This document shows, in pieces, positions 55,217 to 64,000 of a DNA stretch of 64,000 nt. The DNA is from Pedobacter cryotolerans (GTDB lineage Bacteria > Bacteroidota > Bacteroidia > Sphingobacteriales > Sphingobacteriaceae), in contig NZ_SWBO01000009.1 in NCBI RefSeq assembly GCF_005116475.1, positions 62,177 through 126,176 of the forward strand. The letters run 5' to 3'. Each line of letters opens with the position of its first letter. The first letter of the stretch is position 1. The notes below the pieces were generated by a model. That model did not search any database, was not told the origin of the DNA, and worked only from the letters and a program-made list of their open reading frames with translations. The position numbers and the translations under genes were made by a program.

Positions 55217-56674
55217 ATGAAGTTACAAGATTTACTGTACGGAGTAGCGATTAAAAGCTTAGTTGGACAACCAGATATAGAGGTTGCTGATTTGGCTTTA
55301 GATTCGCGTGCGGTAAAAAATGGAACAATGTTTTTTGCAATTAAAGGTACCGCGGTTGATGGACATCAGTTTATTGCGCAAACTGCAAAAGCTGGAGCTG
55401 CGGCAATTATTTGTGAAGAAATGCCTGCAGAATTTACTGATCTTGTTACCTATGTACAGGTAGAAAATTCTTCAGTTGCTTTAGGTCAGGTGGCCAGTAA
55501 TTTTTACGGTAATCCGTCTACAAAACTTAAACTGATTGGCATTACAGGTACGAATGGCAAAACCACAATTGCTACTTTGCTCTTTCAGCTTTTTAGAGAG
55601 TTGGGTTATAATGTTGGATTAATCTCAACTGTTCAAAACCATATTAACGATAATATTATTCCATCAACACACACCACGCCAAACCCAATTGCATTAAATG
55701 CATTGTTAAACGATATGGTTAAGGCCAAATGTGAATATTGCTTTATGGAAGTGAGCTCACACGCGGTTGTACAACACCGTATTGAGGGTTTAAATTTTGT
55801 GGGCGGTATTTTCTCAAATATTACTCACGATCATTTAGATTTTCATAAAACCTTCGATAGTTATCTAAAAGCTAAAAAAACATTTTTTGATCAATTGCCA
55901 AAATCAACTTTTGCCTTAACTAACGCTGATGATAAAAATGGAATGGTGATGTTGCAAAATACCAAAGCCAGCAAAAAATCTTACGCCTTAAAACAAATGG
56001 CAGATTTTAAAGCAAAGGTAGTTGAAAACAAATTTAGCGGTTTGCATTTGGATATTGATGAGACCGAGGTTTTCTTTAAAATGGTAGGCTCTTTTAATGC
56101 TTATAATTTATTAGCAGCCTATGGAACAGCTATTTTATTAGATCAAGATAAGTTAACTGTACTAACCATTTTAAGTACACTCGCAGGTGCCGAAGGTAGA
56201 TTTGATTATACCGTTGCCAAAAGTGGCGTAATCGGGATTGTGGATTATGCACACACACCAGATGCAGTTCAGAACGTGTTAAGCACTATTGCCAACATCA
56301 GAAAAGGAACCGAGCAAGTTATTACTGTTTTAGGTTGTGGTGGCGATAGAGATAAAACTAAACGCCCGATTATGGCACAAGTAGCCTGCGATTGGAGCGA
56401 TAAAGTGATTTTAACATCTGATAACCCACGTACCGAAAATCCTCAAGAAATTATTGCGGAAATGGAAAAAGGCGTTTCTCCAACCAATCAGCGAAAAACA
56501 TTAAGCATAGCTGATAGAAGGGAAGCAATAAAAACAGCATGTCACCTAGCAAACCCAGGAGATATCATTCTGGTTGCTGGAAAAGGGCATGAAAAATACC
56601 AGGAAATTAATGGTGTTAAACATCATTTTGATGATAAAGAAGTATTAACCGAACAACTAAACCAAATCAACTAA
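55217..56674 (+). CDS. murE: UDP-MurNAc-L-Ala-D-Glu:meso-diaminopimelate ligase
   Basis: Adds the third amino acid of the peptidoglycan stem peptide, 485 residues. The ATP loop GTNGKTT is at residues 111-117, and [13 protein letters not shown] and [18 protein letters not shown] follow. DNPR at 402-405 is the motif that selects meso-diaminopimelate rather than lysine. The C-terminus has [12 protein letters not shown]. It shares one base with the mraY start. Confidence 0.97.
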   Translation: MKLQDLLYGVAIKSLVGQPDIEVADLALDSRAVKNGTMFFAIKGTAVDGHQFIAQTAKAGAAAIICEEMPAEFTDLVTYVQVENSSVALGQVASNFYGNPSTKLKLIGITGTNGKTTIATLLFQLFRELGYNVGLISTVQNHINDNIIPSTHTTPNPIALNALLNDMVKAKCEYCFMEVSSHAVVQHRIEGLNFVGGIFSNITHDHLDFHKTFDSYLKAKKTFFDQLPKSTFALTNADDKNGMVMLQNTKASKKSYALKQMADFKAKVVENKFSGLHLDIDETEVFFKMVGSFNAYNLLAAYGTAILLDQDKLTVLTILSTLAGAEGRFDYTVAKSGVIGIVDYAHTPDAVQNVLSTIANIRKGTEQVITVLGCGGDRDKTKRPIMAQVACDWSDKVILTSDNPRTENPQEIIAEMEKGVSPTNQRKTLSIADRREAIKTACHLANPGDIILVAGKGHEKYQEINGVKHHFDDKEVLTEQLNQIN

Positions 56675-57921
56675 TGTTATATTTATTATTCGAATATCTG
56701 CATAAGCACTATGATTTTCCTGGATTGGGTTTGTTCCAATACTTAACTTTTAGAGCGTCATTATCTATTGTGCTTTCCCTAATTATTACTACCGTTTATG
56801 GTCGTAGAATTATCGATTATTTGCACCGTAAACAAGTAGGTGAAACGGTTAGAAACTTAGGTTTAGAAGGTCAAATGCAAAAACAAGGTACGCCAACAAT
56901 GGGTGGTATCATGATTTTATTAGGTATTCTTATTCCTACTTTGTTGTTTGCAAATCTGACTAACGTATATGTAATTTTAATGATCATTACCACATTGTGG
57001 ATGGGAGCTGTTGGATTTTTAGATGATTACATCAAAGTTTTTAGAAAAAATAAAGAAGGTTTAGCTGGCAGATTTAAAGTTGTTGGTCAAATTGGTTTGG
57101 CTACAATTGTAGGTTTAACCATGTTTTATCACCCAAATATTGTAGTTAGACAAACTGTTGATGAAACTGCAGTTACTAAACATGCTGCGCCAATGGTTTT
57201 GAGACAAAAGGGCCAAAGTTTTTATTACACCCAAGATGTAAAATCAACCAAAACGAATGTTCCTTTTTATAAAAATAACGAGTTTGATTACGCTAAAGTT
57301 GTGAAATTTTTGGGTGATGGATATGAAAAATATGCCTTAGTAGTTTTCATGTTTTTTGTAATCTCTATAGTTACAGCAGTTTCAAATGGCGCAAATTTAA
57401 CAGATGGGATTGATGGTTTGGCCACAGGAACATCGGCCATAATTGGCATTACACTCGGTATTTTGGCTTATGTTTCGGGTAATACCGTAATTGCCGACTA
57501 CCTCAATATCATGTACATTCCAAACTCTGGCGAACTCATTATTTTTGCTGGTGCATTTGTGGGGGCCTGTGTTGGTTTCTTATGGTACAATTCTTATCCA
57601 GCTCAAATTTTTATGGGCGATACAGGGAGTTTAACCATCGGAGGTATCATCGCCGTTTTTGCAATTATGATTCGCAAAGAATTGTTAATTCCAATCTTAT
57701 GTGGTGTTTTCTTGGTAGAAGTTTTATCGGTAACACTACAGGTTAGTTATTTTAAATACACTAAAAAGCGTTTTGGTGAAGGAAGAAGAATTTTCCTGAT
57801 GTCGCCTTTACATCATCATTACCAGAAAAAAGGATACCACGAAGCTAAAATCGTTACGCGTTTTTGGATCATCGGAATTATGTTGGCCATTATCACTTTT
57901 GTAACCTTAAAACTACGCTAA
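56674..57921 (+). CDS. mraY: Phospho-MurNAc-pentapeptide transferase
   Basis: Makes lipid I from UDP-MurNAc-pentapeptide and undecaprenyl phosphate in the inner membrane, 415 residues with about ten helices. [11 protein letters not shown], the catalytic [34 protein letters not shown] and [15 protein letters not shown] are all present. A polar insert of about 60 residues (residues 155-215) follows [10 protein letters not shown], a feature seen in homologues of this phylum. The last base is the first base of the murD ATG. Confidence 0.97.
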   Translation: MLYLLFEYLHKHYDFPGLGLFQYLTFRASLSIVLSLIITTVYGRRIIDYLHRKQVGETVRNLGLEGQMQKQGTPTMGGIMILLGILIPTLLFANLTNVYVILMIITTLWMGAVGFLDDYIKVFRKNKEGLAGRFKVVGQIGLATIVGLTMFYHPNIVVRQTVDETAVTKHAAPMVLRQKGQSFYYTQDVKSTKTNVPFYKNNEFDYAKVVKFLGDGYEKYALVVFMFFVISIVTAVSNGANLTDGIDGLATGTSAIIGITLGILAYVSGNTVIADYLNIMYIPNSGELIIFAGAFVGACVGFLWYNSYPAQIFMGDTGSLTIGGIIAVFAIMIRKELLIPILCGVFLVEVLSVTLQVSYFKYTKKRFGEGRRIFLMSPLHHHYQKKGYHEAKIVTRFWIIGIMLAIITFVTLKLR

Positions 57922-59264
57922 TGGAAACTAAAAGGATAGTAATTCTGGGGGCGGGAGAAAGTGGAGTTGGAGCGGCAATGTTGGCGCAAAAGCAGGGTTA
58001 TGATGTTTTTGTTTCAGATTTTGGTGGTATTGCCGATCGTTATAAGACTGTATTACAAGAATTAAATGTCTCATTTGAAGAGAAACAACATACCGAAGCA
58101 TTGATTTTAAATGCAACGGAGGTGATTAAAAGTCCGGGTATACCAAATACTGCTCCAATTGTAAAAGCATTGGTTAAAAGTAATATTCCTGTAGTCTCAG
58201 AAATTGAGTTTGCAAAGCGATATACAAAAGCAAAAACGGTTTGTATCACAGGTTCTAATGGCAAGTCTACAACATCACTGTTAACTTATCATATCCTAAA
58301 AAATGCTGGATTAAATGTCGGTTTAGCGGGTAACATCGGTCAGAGTTTTGCAGCGCAAGTAGCAACAGCAGATTTCGATTGGTATGTTTTGGAGATATCG
58401 AGTTTTATGCTCGATGATATGTTTGAATTTAAAGCAGATATCGCCGTGCTTTTAAATATTACGCCAGATCACTTAGATCGCTATGATTATAAATTAGAAA
58501 ATTATGCTGCATCAAAAATGCGGATCGTTCAAAATCAGACCGAAAATGATGTTTTCATTTACTGTGCAGATGATGAGGAAACACAAAAAGCATTAAAATT
58601 TACCAAAACACTAGCTAAACAATATCAATTTTCTATCCATAAAAAGATTGAAGCTGGAGCTTATTTAGCAGATGAAAATATACAAATCAACACACATCCT
58701 AAAGACCTATTTACCATGTCAATTTCAGAGTTAGCTTTACAAGGAAAACACAATATCTATAACTCTATGGCTTCGGGCATAGTTGCAAAGGTATTAGAGT
58801 TACGTAACAATACCATCCGCGAAAGCATGGGGAACTTTAAGAATATCGAACACAGATTAGAGTTTGTGGCAAAGATTTCTGATGTAACCTACATTAACGA
58901 CTCAAAGGCAACCAATGTAAATTCTACATGGTATGCATTAGAAAGCGTAGGTACTGATGTGGTTTTAATTATGGGTGGGGTAGATAAAGGTAATGATTAC
59001 GCTATGCTTAAAGATTTGGTGCGTAGCAAAGTGAGAGCTATTGTGTGTTTAGGTAAAGACAATAAGCGCATTCACGAAGCTTTTGAAGATGATGTTGAAA
59101 TTATTGTAAACACTTTTTCGGCAAATGAAGCTGTTCAAGTTGCTTATCATTTAGCTAAAAAGGGCAACACCGTATTGCTATCACCTGCTTGTGCTAGTTT
59201 CGATTTGTTTAAAAATTATGAAGATAGAGGTAATCAATTTAAAGCGGCAGTTAAAGAATTATAA
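57921..59264 (+). CDS. murD: UDP-MurNAc-L-Ala:D-Glu ligase
   Basis: Adds D-glutamate to UDP-MurNAc-L-alanine, 447 residues. The N-terminal fold starts RIVILGAGESGVGAAMLA, and the ATP loop is CITGSNGKSTTSLL near residue 110. ILNITPDHLDRY, HRLEFVAKISDV, YINDSKATNVNST and the C-terminal LLSPACASFD complete the signature. ATG 57921 overlaps the mraY stop (TAATG); the earlier in-frame ATG at 57864 lies in mraY and is rejected. Confidence 0.96.
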   Translation: METKRIVILGAGESGVGAAMLAQKQGYDVFVSDFGGIADRYKTVLQELNVSFEEKQHTEALILNATEVIKSPGIPNTAPIVKALVKSNIPVVSEIEFAKRYTKAKTVCITGSNGKSTTSLLTYHILKNAGLNVGLAGNIGQSFAAQVATADFDWYVLEISSFMLDDMFEFKADIAVLLNITPDHLDRYDYKLENYAASKMRIVQNQTENDVFIYCADDEETQKALKFTKTLAKQYQFSIHKKIEAGAYLADENIQINTHPKDLFTMSISELALQGKHNIYNSMASGIVAKVLELRNNTIRESMGNFKNIEHRLEFVAKISDVTYINDSKATNVNSTWYALESVGTDVVLIMGGVDKGNDYAMLKDLVRSKVRAIVCLGKDNKRIHEAFEDDVEIIVNTFSANEAVQVAYHLAKKGNTVLLSPACASFDLFKNYEDRGNQFKAAVKEL

Positions 59265-59267
59265 GCT

Positions 59268-60509
59268 ATGTACAGCGCAAATACACATTTGGGAGAACGC
59301 AATAGCGAAGAAGGTGGTGTTTTAAACCGACAATTATCTTGGGTGCAAAAAACCTTAGAACGTACCAAAGGAGACCGATGGATCTGGCTAATTATCATCA
59401 TGCTATCTATGATTTCTATTATGGCGGTTTATAGTGCAACAGGTGCTATTGCCTACAAAAAAGGTGTTGCAGTAGAAAAGTATTTGCTATTTAAACACAT
59501 CATTTTTGTTTTAATGGGCATTGGCATGATTTACATTGCTCACTTGTTAGATTATAAATATTATGCCGGAATTTCTAAAGTATTGATGATTGTAACGATA
59601 CCTCTGCTATTTTACACACTTATTTTTGGTAGTCAAATTAATGGTGCATCTCGTTGGGTACAAGTGCCAGTTATTGGTTTAACTTTTCAAACCTCCGATT
59701 TAGCAAAACTTGCTTTAATTACTTTTTTAGCAAGAATGTTAACTAAGAAGCAGGAAAATATAAAAGATGTAAAAAATTCATTTATCCCAATTATGGGTTC
59801 TGTTTGTGTGGTATTTGTGTTAATTGCATTGGCTAATTTATCAACAGCTTTAATGTTGTTTGGGGTTAGTATTTTGTTGTTAATTATTGGGCGTATTAGT
59901 ATTAAGCAAATTGCATTTGTTTGTGCTGGTGGTATAGTATTGCTCATGTTTGTGGTATTTTTGGGGCCTAGAAGAGAAACATACAAGTCTCGTATCAACT
60001 CATTCTTGCATCCAGAAATGCAATCATCAGATAAAACATTTCAGTCAGACCACTCGAAAATTGCTTTGGCAACTGGCGGATTATTTGGCAAAGGACCCGG
60101 TAATAGCACAGAGCGAAACTTCTTACCGCATCCATATTCTGATTTTATTTTTGCCATTATTATCGAAGAATATGGAACTGTTGGAGGTTTGGGCATAGTT
60201 GTGCTTTACATGGTTTTGCTATACCGATGTGTGCGGATAGTCGTCCGAAGTCCGAAGGCTTTTGGTGCTTTGCTCGCCGCCGGACTAAGCTTTAGCTTAA
60301 CTATACAAGCTTTTGCAAACATGGCTGTGGCGGTAGGCTTAGGTCCAGTAACAGGTGTGCCGTTGCCTTTAGTAAGTATGGGCGGCACATCAATGATATT
60401 TACCAGTATTGCATTTGGTATTATTTTAAGTGTAAGCCGAGATGTAGAAGAACATAGCACCAAAAAAGAAGAAAAGGTTGTAGTAGGTACAATACCAGCA
60501 ATGGGGTAG
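59268..60509 (+). CDS. ftsW: Septal peptidoglycan polymerase FtsW
   Basis: SEDS family glycosyltransferase that polymerises lipid II at the septum together with FtsI, 413 residues. After a polar N-terminus come ten hydrophobic segments. The motifs NGASRWVQV, FQTSDLAKLALITFLAR, GGLFGKGPGNSTE, FLPHPYSDFIFAIIIEEYG and PLVSMGGTSM are conserved SEDS features. Three bases separate it from murD. A REP palindrome follows before murG. Confidence 0.96.
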   Translation: MYSANTHLGERNSEEGGVLNRQLSWVQKTLERTKGDRWIWLIIIMLSMISIMAVYSATGAIAYKKGVAVEKYLLFKHIIFVLMGIGMIYIAHLLDYKYYAGISKVLMIVTIPLLFYTLIFGSQINGASRWVQVPVIGLTFQTSDLAKLALITFLARMLTKKQENIKDVKNSFIPIMGSVCVVFVLIALANLSTALMLFGVSILLLIIGRISIKQIAFVCAGGIVLLMFVVFLGPRRETYKSRINSFLHPEMQSSDKTFQSDHSKIALATGGLFGKGPGNSTERNFLPHPYSDFIFAIIIEEYGTVGGLGIVVLYMVLLYRCVRIVVRSPKAFGALLAAGLSFSLTIQAFANMAVAVGLGPVTGVPLPLVSMGGTSMIFTSIAFGIILSVSRDVEEHSTKKEEKVVVGTIPAMG

Positions 60510-60514
60510 GATAA

Positions 60515-60606
60515 AGTCGTCTTTGCGAGGAAGTATGACGAAGCAATCTATCCAGTAAGTAAATAAATAAGAAAGACTGCTTCGTTTCTCGCAATGACGC
60601 GGCTTT
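60515..60606. repeat. REP palindrome between ftsW and murG
   Basis: AGTCGTCTTTGCGAGGAAGT and CTCGCAATGACGCGGCT form the outer stem; ACGAAGCAATCT and AGACTGCTTCGT pair inside it, leaving an AT-rich loop with AAATAAATAA. It is the same family as the inner element at 38412-38545. Confidence 0.88.
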
Positions 60607-60630
60607 CTAAAATAAAAATTAGAATTAAAC

Positions 60631-61740
60631 ATGAATAATTTCCCAAAAATTATCATATCTGGAGGTGGCACAGGCGGGCATATATTCCCCGCCGTTGCCA
60701 TTGCCAATGCGCTCAAAAACATTTCGCCTAATTGCGAGATCCTTTTTGTTGGTGCTATTGGTCGTATGGAGATGGAAAAAGTTCCGGCAGCTGGATATAA
60801 AATTGTGGGTTTAAATATAAGTGGAATACAAAGAGGGTCTATTTTAAAAAATTTAGGCTTGCCTTTTAAGGTAATCTCAAGTGTTCGCACAGCGATGAAA
60901 TTGATAGAAGATTTTAAACCAAATGCAGTAGTTGGTGTTGGCGGTTATGCCTCTGGTCCGTTATTGTATGCGGCTAAGTTAAAAGGTATTCCATATCTCA
61001 TACAAGAGCAAAACTCTTATGCAGGTATAACAAATAAGATGTTGGGTGGTGGCGCTGCTAAAATATGTGTGGCTTTTGATGATATGGAAGCTTTTTTTCC
61101 AGCCGAAAAAATACTGAAAACTGGAAATCCAGTAAGGGCTAATATTGTTGACATAAAAGGAAAACATCACGCAGGTGCGGAGTTATTAAAATTAGATCCT
61201 TTAAAGAAAACAATTTTAGTTACTGGCGGTAGTTTAGGTGCAGGTACCTTAAATAAAAGTATTGAAAAACACTTGGCAGAAATCATCGCACAAGATGTGC
61301 AAGTGATCTGGCAGACTGGTAAATTCTATTACAATGGCGTTTTGGAACGTGTTGGTTTAAACTATCACCCAAACATCATTATTCTAGAGTTTTTAAATAA
61401 AATGGATTTAGCTTATGCAGCAGCAGATTTAATTATCTCTAGAGCAGGAGCAGGTACAATTGCAGAGCTTTGTATCATTAAAAAACCAGTGATTTTGGTG
61501 CCTTCGCCAAATGTTGCAGAAGATCATCAGACTAAAAATGCAATGGCATTGGTGAAAAATGATGCGGCGATATTAATTAATGATCGCTCTGCAGAAGATA
61601 CATTGGTTGAAGAGGCTTTAAAACTTTTAAGTAACCAAAAACGATGCGAAATTTTAAGCGAAAATATTAGCAAAATGGCTTATCAAGATGCAGATGTGGT
61701 AATTGCCGAAGAAGTGTTGAAATTGGTAAATAAGATATGA
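60631..61740 (+). CDS. murG: UDP-GlcNAc:lipid I N-acetylglucosaminyltransferase
   Basis: Converts lipid I to lipid II at the inner face of the membrane, 369 residues. The G loops are ISGGGTGGHIFPAVA (residues 9-23) and VTGGSLGAGTLNKSI; VGGYASGPLLYAA, IQEQNSYAG, KTGNPVR and ISRAGAGTIAELC with its donor Glu are present. It is separated from ftsW by 121 bases with the REP, and from murC by a word-like palindrome. Confidence 0.97.
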   Translation: MNNFPKIIISGGGTGGHIFPAVAIANALKNISPNCEILFVGAIGRMEMEKVPAAGYKIVGLNISGIQRGSILKNLGLPFKVISSVRTAMKLIEDFKPNAVVGVGGYASGPLLYAAKLKGIPYLIQEQNSYAGITNKMLGGGAAKICVAFDDMEAFFPAEKILKTGNPVRANIVDIKGKHHAGAELLKLDPLKKTILVTGGSLGAGTLNKSIEKHLAEIIAQDVQVIWQTGKFYYNGVLERVGLNYHPNIIILEFLNKMDLAYAAADLIISRAGAGTIAELCIIKKPVILVPSPNVAEDHQTKNAMALVKNDAAILINDRSAEDTLVEEALKLLSNQKRCEILSENISKMAYQDADVVIAEEVLKLVNKI

Positions 61741-61809
61741 GACATTAGATATGAGATATGAGTTTGGGCATTACGTCTCACATCTCATATCTCACATCTC
61801 CAATCTAAA
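61733..61809. repeat. Word-like palindrome between murG and murC
   Basis: Left words GATATGAGACATTAGATATG and AGATATGAG (61733-61762) are answered by GTCTCACATCTCATATCTCA and CATCTCCAATCT (61775-61806). The two arms are strings of the same short words on opposite strands, with a 12-base centre. The right arm ends eight bases before the murC ATG and the left arm overlaps the last codons of murG. Confidence 0.8.
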
Positions 61810-61813
61810 TAAA

Positions 61814-63166
61814 ATGGAATTAAGTAAAATAAAAAGAGTTTATTTCGTGGGTATCGGTGGTATCGGTATGAGTGCTATTGCTCGTTATTTTGCAAAACGT
61901 GGTGTGGTAGTTTGTGGTTACGATAAAACCAGAACTAACTTAACCATTCAATTAGAAGATGAGGGAATTTTGGTTTCTTATCTTGATGAAGAAGCGGCTA
62001 TTCCGGTAAGTTTTCAGCACAATGATGAAGATATGCTTATCGTTTACACGCCTGCAATCCCTAAAAACTCAGTCATACTTAATCACTTTTTAAACGGAGG
62101 TTTCTCCTTAAAAAAACGTTCAGAGGTTTTAGGCATCATTAGTGAAGGTATGTTTTGTGTTGCTGTTGCAGGTACGCATGGTAAAACTACAACTTCATCT
62201 ATGATTGCTCATATTTTAACCGATACAGGTTTTGGATGCACAGCATTTTTAGGTGGTATTACCAGTAATTACAATAGTAATGTGCTATTTGGTAAAAATA
62301 ATGTGGTTGTTGTAGAAGCTGATGAATATGATCGCTCATTTTTAACACTTCATCCAGATATTGCAGTAATTACTTCAATGGATGCTGATCATTTAGATAT
62401 TTACGGCGATGAAAGTCATTTGCATGAGTCGTTTAATTTATTTGCCGATCAATTAAAAGCTGAAGGGAAATTGTTTGTAAAAGAAGGTTTACCAATGCAT
62501 GGAATTACTTATGCGGCAAATGATAACGCTGCTTTAAGAGCAAGTAATATTTACGTAGAAAATGGAAACTTTGTTTTCGATTTTAGTGATGGTTACACAA
62601 GCATAAAAGATTTAAACTTGGCGATGCCAGGCAAACATAATGTAGAAAATGCTGTTGCTGCAATTGGTGTAGCATTAAGTTTGGGCATTCATCCAAAAAG
62701 TATTAAAAAAGCAATAGCATCTTTTAAAGGCGTAAAACGAAGATTTGAAAAACATGTAAACAACGCTGAGCATATTTATATTGATGATTATGCACATCAC
62801 CCAGAAGAGTTAAAAGCTTGTTTTGATGCGGTTAGACAATTGCATCCTGATAAGAAATTGACCGTAATTTTTCAGCCACACTTATTTACCAGAACTAGAG
62901 ATTTTGCAGATGAATTTGCAAAAGTTTTAAGCACAGCTGATGATGTAATCTTACTAGAAATTTATCCAGCTAGAGAATTGCCAATTGAAGGGATTAATTC
63001 GCAGTTTTTGCTGGATAAAATGACTTTAGCTAAAAAAGAAATATGTGGAAAAGATTTGGTTGTTGACTATATCAAAAGCAAAAAACCTGAACTACTTTTG
63101 ACAGTTGGTGCCGGAGATATTGATACTTTAATAGAACCATTAAAAACAACATTAAATAATGCTTAA
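61814..63166 (+). CDS. murC: UDP-MurNAc:L-alanine ligase
   Basis: Adds the first amino acid to UDP-MurNAc, 450 residues. VYFVGIGGIGMSAIARYFAK opens the UDP domain, GTHGKTT (120-126) is the ATP loop, and VEADEYDRSFL, DADHLDIYG, GVKRRFEKH, DDYAHHPEE and FQPHLFTRTR are all present. ATG 61814 is chosen; the earlier in-frame ATG at 61751 would translate the spacer palindrome. It overlaps ftsQ by eight bases. Confidence 0.97.
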   Translation: MELSKIKRVYFVGIGGIGMSAIARYFAKRGVVVCGYDKTRTNLTIQLEDEGILVSYLDEEAAIPVSFQHNDEDMLIVYTPAIPKNSVILNHFLNGGFSLKKRSEVLGIISEGMFCVAVAGTHGKTTTSSMIAHILTDTGFGCTAFLGGITSNYNSNVLFGKNNVVVVEADEYDRSFLTLHPDIAVITSMDADHLDIYGDESHLHESFNLFADQLKAEGKLFVKEGLPMHGITYAANDNAALRASNIYVENGNFVFDFSDGYTSIKDLNLAMPGKHNVENAVAAIGVALSLGIHPKSIKKAIASFKGVKRRFEKHVNNAEHIYIDDYAHHPEELKACFDAVRQLHPDKKLTVIFQPHLFTRTRDFADEFAKVLSTADDVILLEIYPARELPIEGINSQFLLDKMTLAKKEICGKDLVVDYIKSKKPELLLTVGAGDIDTLIEPLKTTLNNA

Positions 63167-64000
63167 AAGAATAAACTGGAAAGCTATTTTTAAAGGTTTT
63201 GCTTGGCTTATTAGCTTGGCAGGAATGGTGGTGTTAATGAGTTTTATCAGTATTAAAAAACATGAAGTAAAATGTACTAAGGTTGAGATTTTAATTCCAG
63301 GTGCTGATAATTTTATTGAAAGAGAAGAAATTGATGCCATTTTAAAGGCTAATGAAGGAGAATTAGTTGGAAGAAATTTAGAAGCTATTAATATTCATGA
63401 AATTGAAAAGACGATTAAAGCTAACCCATACATCGCCTATGTAAAAGTTTTTAACGAGATGAATGGAGTTATTCATATAGAAATTAAGCAACGCCAGCCA
63501 GTTTTAAGAATAATTAATGCTGGCGGTCAAGATTATTATATTGATAGTGAAGGATTAAAAATGCCTATGTCGCCAAACTTTACTGCCAATGTTTTGGTTG
63601 CTACTGGTAATATATTAGAAGGTTTTAGCGGTAGGGTTGATACTTTATTAACCCCGTTGGCAAAAGACCTTTATAAAACAGCATTATTCTCTAAAAGAGA
63701 TACTTTATGGGATGCGCAGTTTGAGCAGATTTTTGTAAATGAAAAGAGCGATATAGAATTAATTCCGAGAGTGGGTAACCAGCGAATCATTTTAGGAAAT
63801 GCAGATTCATTAGCTACAAAAATGAACAACTTATTAGTATTTTATAAACAAGCAATGCCAAAAGTAGGATGGAACGCCTACAAGACAATTAATTTGAAAT
63901 ATTACAATCAGATAGTTGCCGAAAGATATGATTCACTTGCTGTAAAAGAAGCAATTGCAGCAGCCATTGTTGATAGTACTACAATTAAAAGAAAAGCTAC
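63159..64000 (+). CDS. ftsQ: FtsQ cell division protein, 3' end cut off
   Basis: A bitopic divisome protein; 280 residues are visible and the frame is open at the window edge. A short basic N-terminus (MLKRINWKAIFK) precedes one helix (GFAWLISLAGMVVLMSFISI). A POTRA-like part (FIEREEIDAILKANEGELVG, LEAINIHEIEKTIKANPYIA, IHIEIKQRQPVLRI) and the FtsQ beta domain (YYIDSEGLKMPMSP) follow. Position behind murC is the usual one. ATG 63159 overlaps the end of murC. Confidence 0.9.
   Translation, partial: MLKRINWKAIFKGFAWLISLAGMVVLMSFISIKKHEVKCTKVEILIPGADNFIEREEIDAILKANEGELVGRNLEAINIHEIEKTIKANPYIAYVKVFNEMNGVIHIEIKQRQPVLRIINAGGQDYYIDSEGLKMPMSPNFTANVLVATGNILEGFSGRVDTLLTPLAKDLYKTALFSKRDTLWDAQFEQIFVNEKSDIELIPRVGNQRIILGNADSLATKMNNLLVFYKQAMPKVGWNAYKTINLKYYNQIVAERYDSLAVKEAIAAAIVDSTTIKRKA

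Noticed and set aside
60241..60292. Word repeat GTCCGAAGTCCGAAG in ftsW as an inserted element
   Set aside because: The encoded residues (VVRSPKAFGALLAAG) fit the normal FtsW sequence at that position, so the repeat is probably chance codon choice.
60426..60890. 154-codon minus-strand open frame across the ftsW-murG spacer
   Set aside because: It runs through the REP palindrome and antisense to the murG glycine loop; the frame is open by chance.

Overview
The window reads as chromosomal DNA of an AT-rich Bacteroidota member, most likely Sphingobacteriaceae (Pedobacter-like). The basis is Bacteroidota-type promoters (TTG, about 20 bases, TAnnTTTG), an isolated atpD-atpC pair with a short epsilon subunit, a dcw cluster starting with mraZ, an UpxY-type antiterminator and an exosortase. 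The species is inferred from gene content; no rRNA gene is present.

Layout. 1-10200: housekeeping genes, namely the carboxyltransferase subunit of an acyl-CoA carboxylase (cut by the left edge), a SulP transporter with a beta-carbonic anhydrase, atpD-atpC, an RmlD-like reductase, a peroxiredoxin, tRNA-Arg(ACG), adk and obgE. 10530-42498, all on the minus strand: a tightly packed surface polysaccharide locus of about 27 genes. Read in transcription order it runs wza, wzc, upxY, asnB-like, a glycosyltransferase, wzm, wzt, then a long run of glycosyltransferases and modifying enzymes, and ends with a Wzy-like polymerase, more glycosyltransferases, an exosortase and a WcaF-like acetyltransferase. 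42631-47257, plus strand, divergent from wza: four small secreted paralogues (one frameshifted) with an exosortase-type C-terminal tail (PID[DN][YF]IP, membrane helix, basic end), then a GT2 glycosyltransferase and a WecA-like initiating enzyme. 47337-49974: gap, a GNAT acetyltransferase and pgk. 49980-51104: a REP-associated transposase (RAYT) flanked by matching palindromic repeats. 51181-64000: the dcw cluster mraZ, rsmH, ftsL, ftsI, murE, mraY, murD, ftsW, murG, murC, ftsQ (cut by the right edge).

How it fits together. The WecA-like enzyme would load the first sugar on the lipid carrier. The glycosyltransferases would build the repeat, and Wzm/Wzt, Wzy, Wzc and Wza would move, polymerise and export it. 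The exosortase probably cleaves the short tail-bearing proteins, whose genes lie at the other end of the same locus. My inference is that these proteins are processed at the membrane and become associated with the polysaccharide.

A second theme is small repetitive DNA. Spacers between co-directional genes carry palindromes built of short repeated 'words' (4771-4846, 7408-7460, 9146-9193, 55128-55210, 61733-61809) or REP-type elements (8040-8123, 8219-8276, 10288-10366, 38367-38591, 60515-60606). Related sequence also lies in frame inside two glycosyltransferase genes (13663-13687, about 13850-13915 and 15788-15822).
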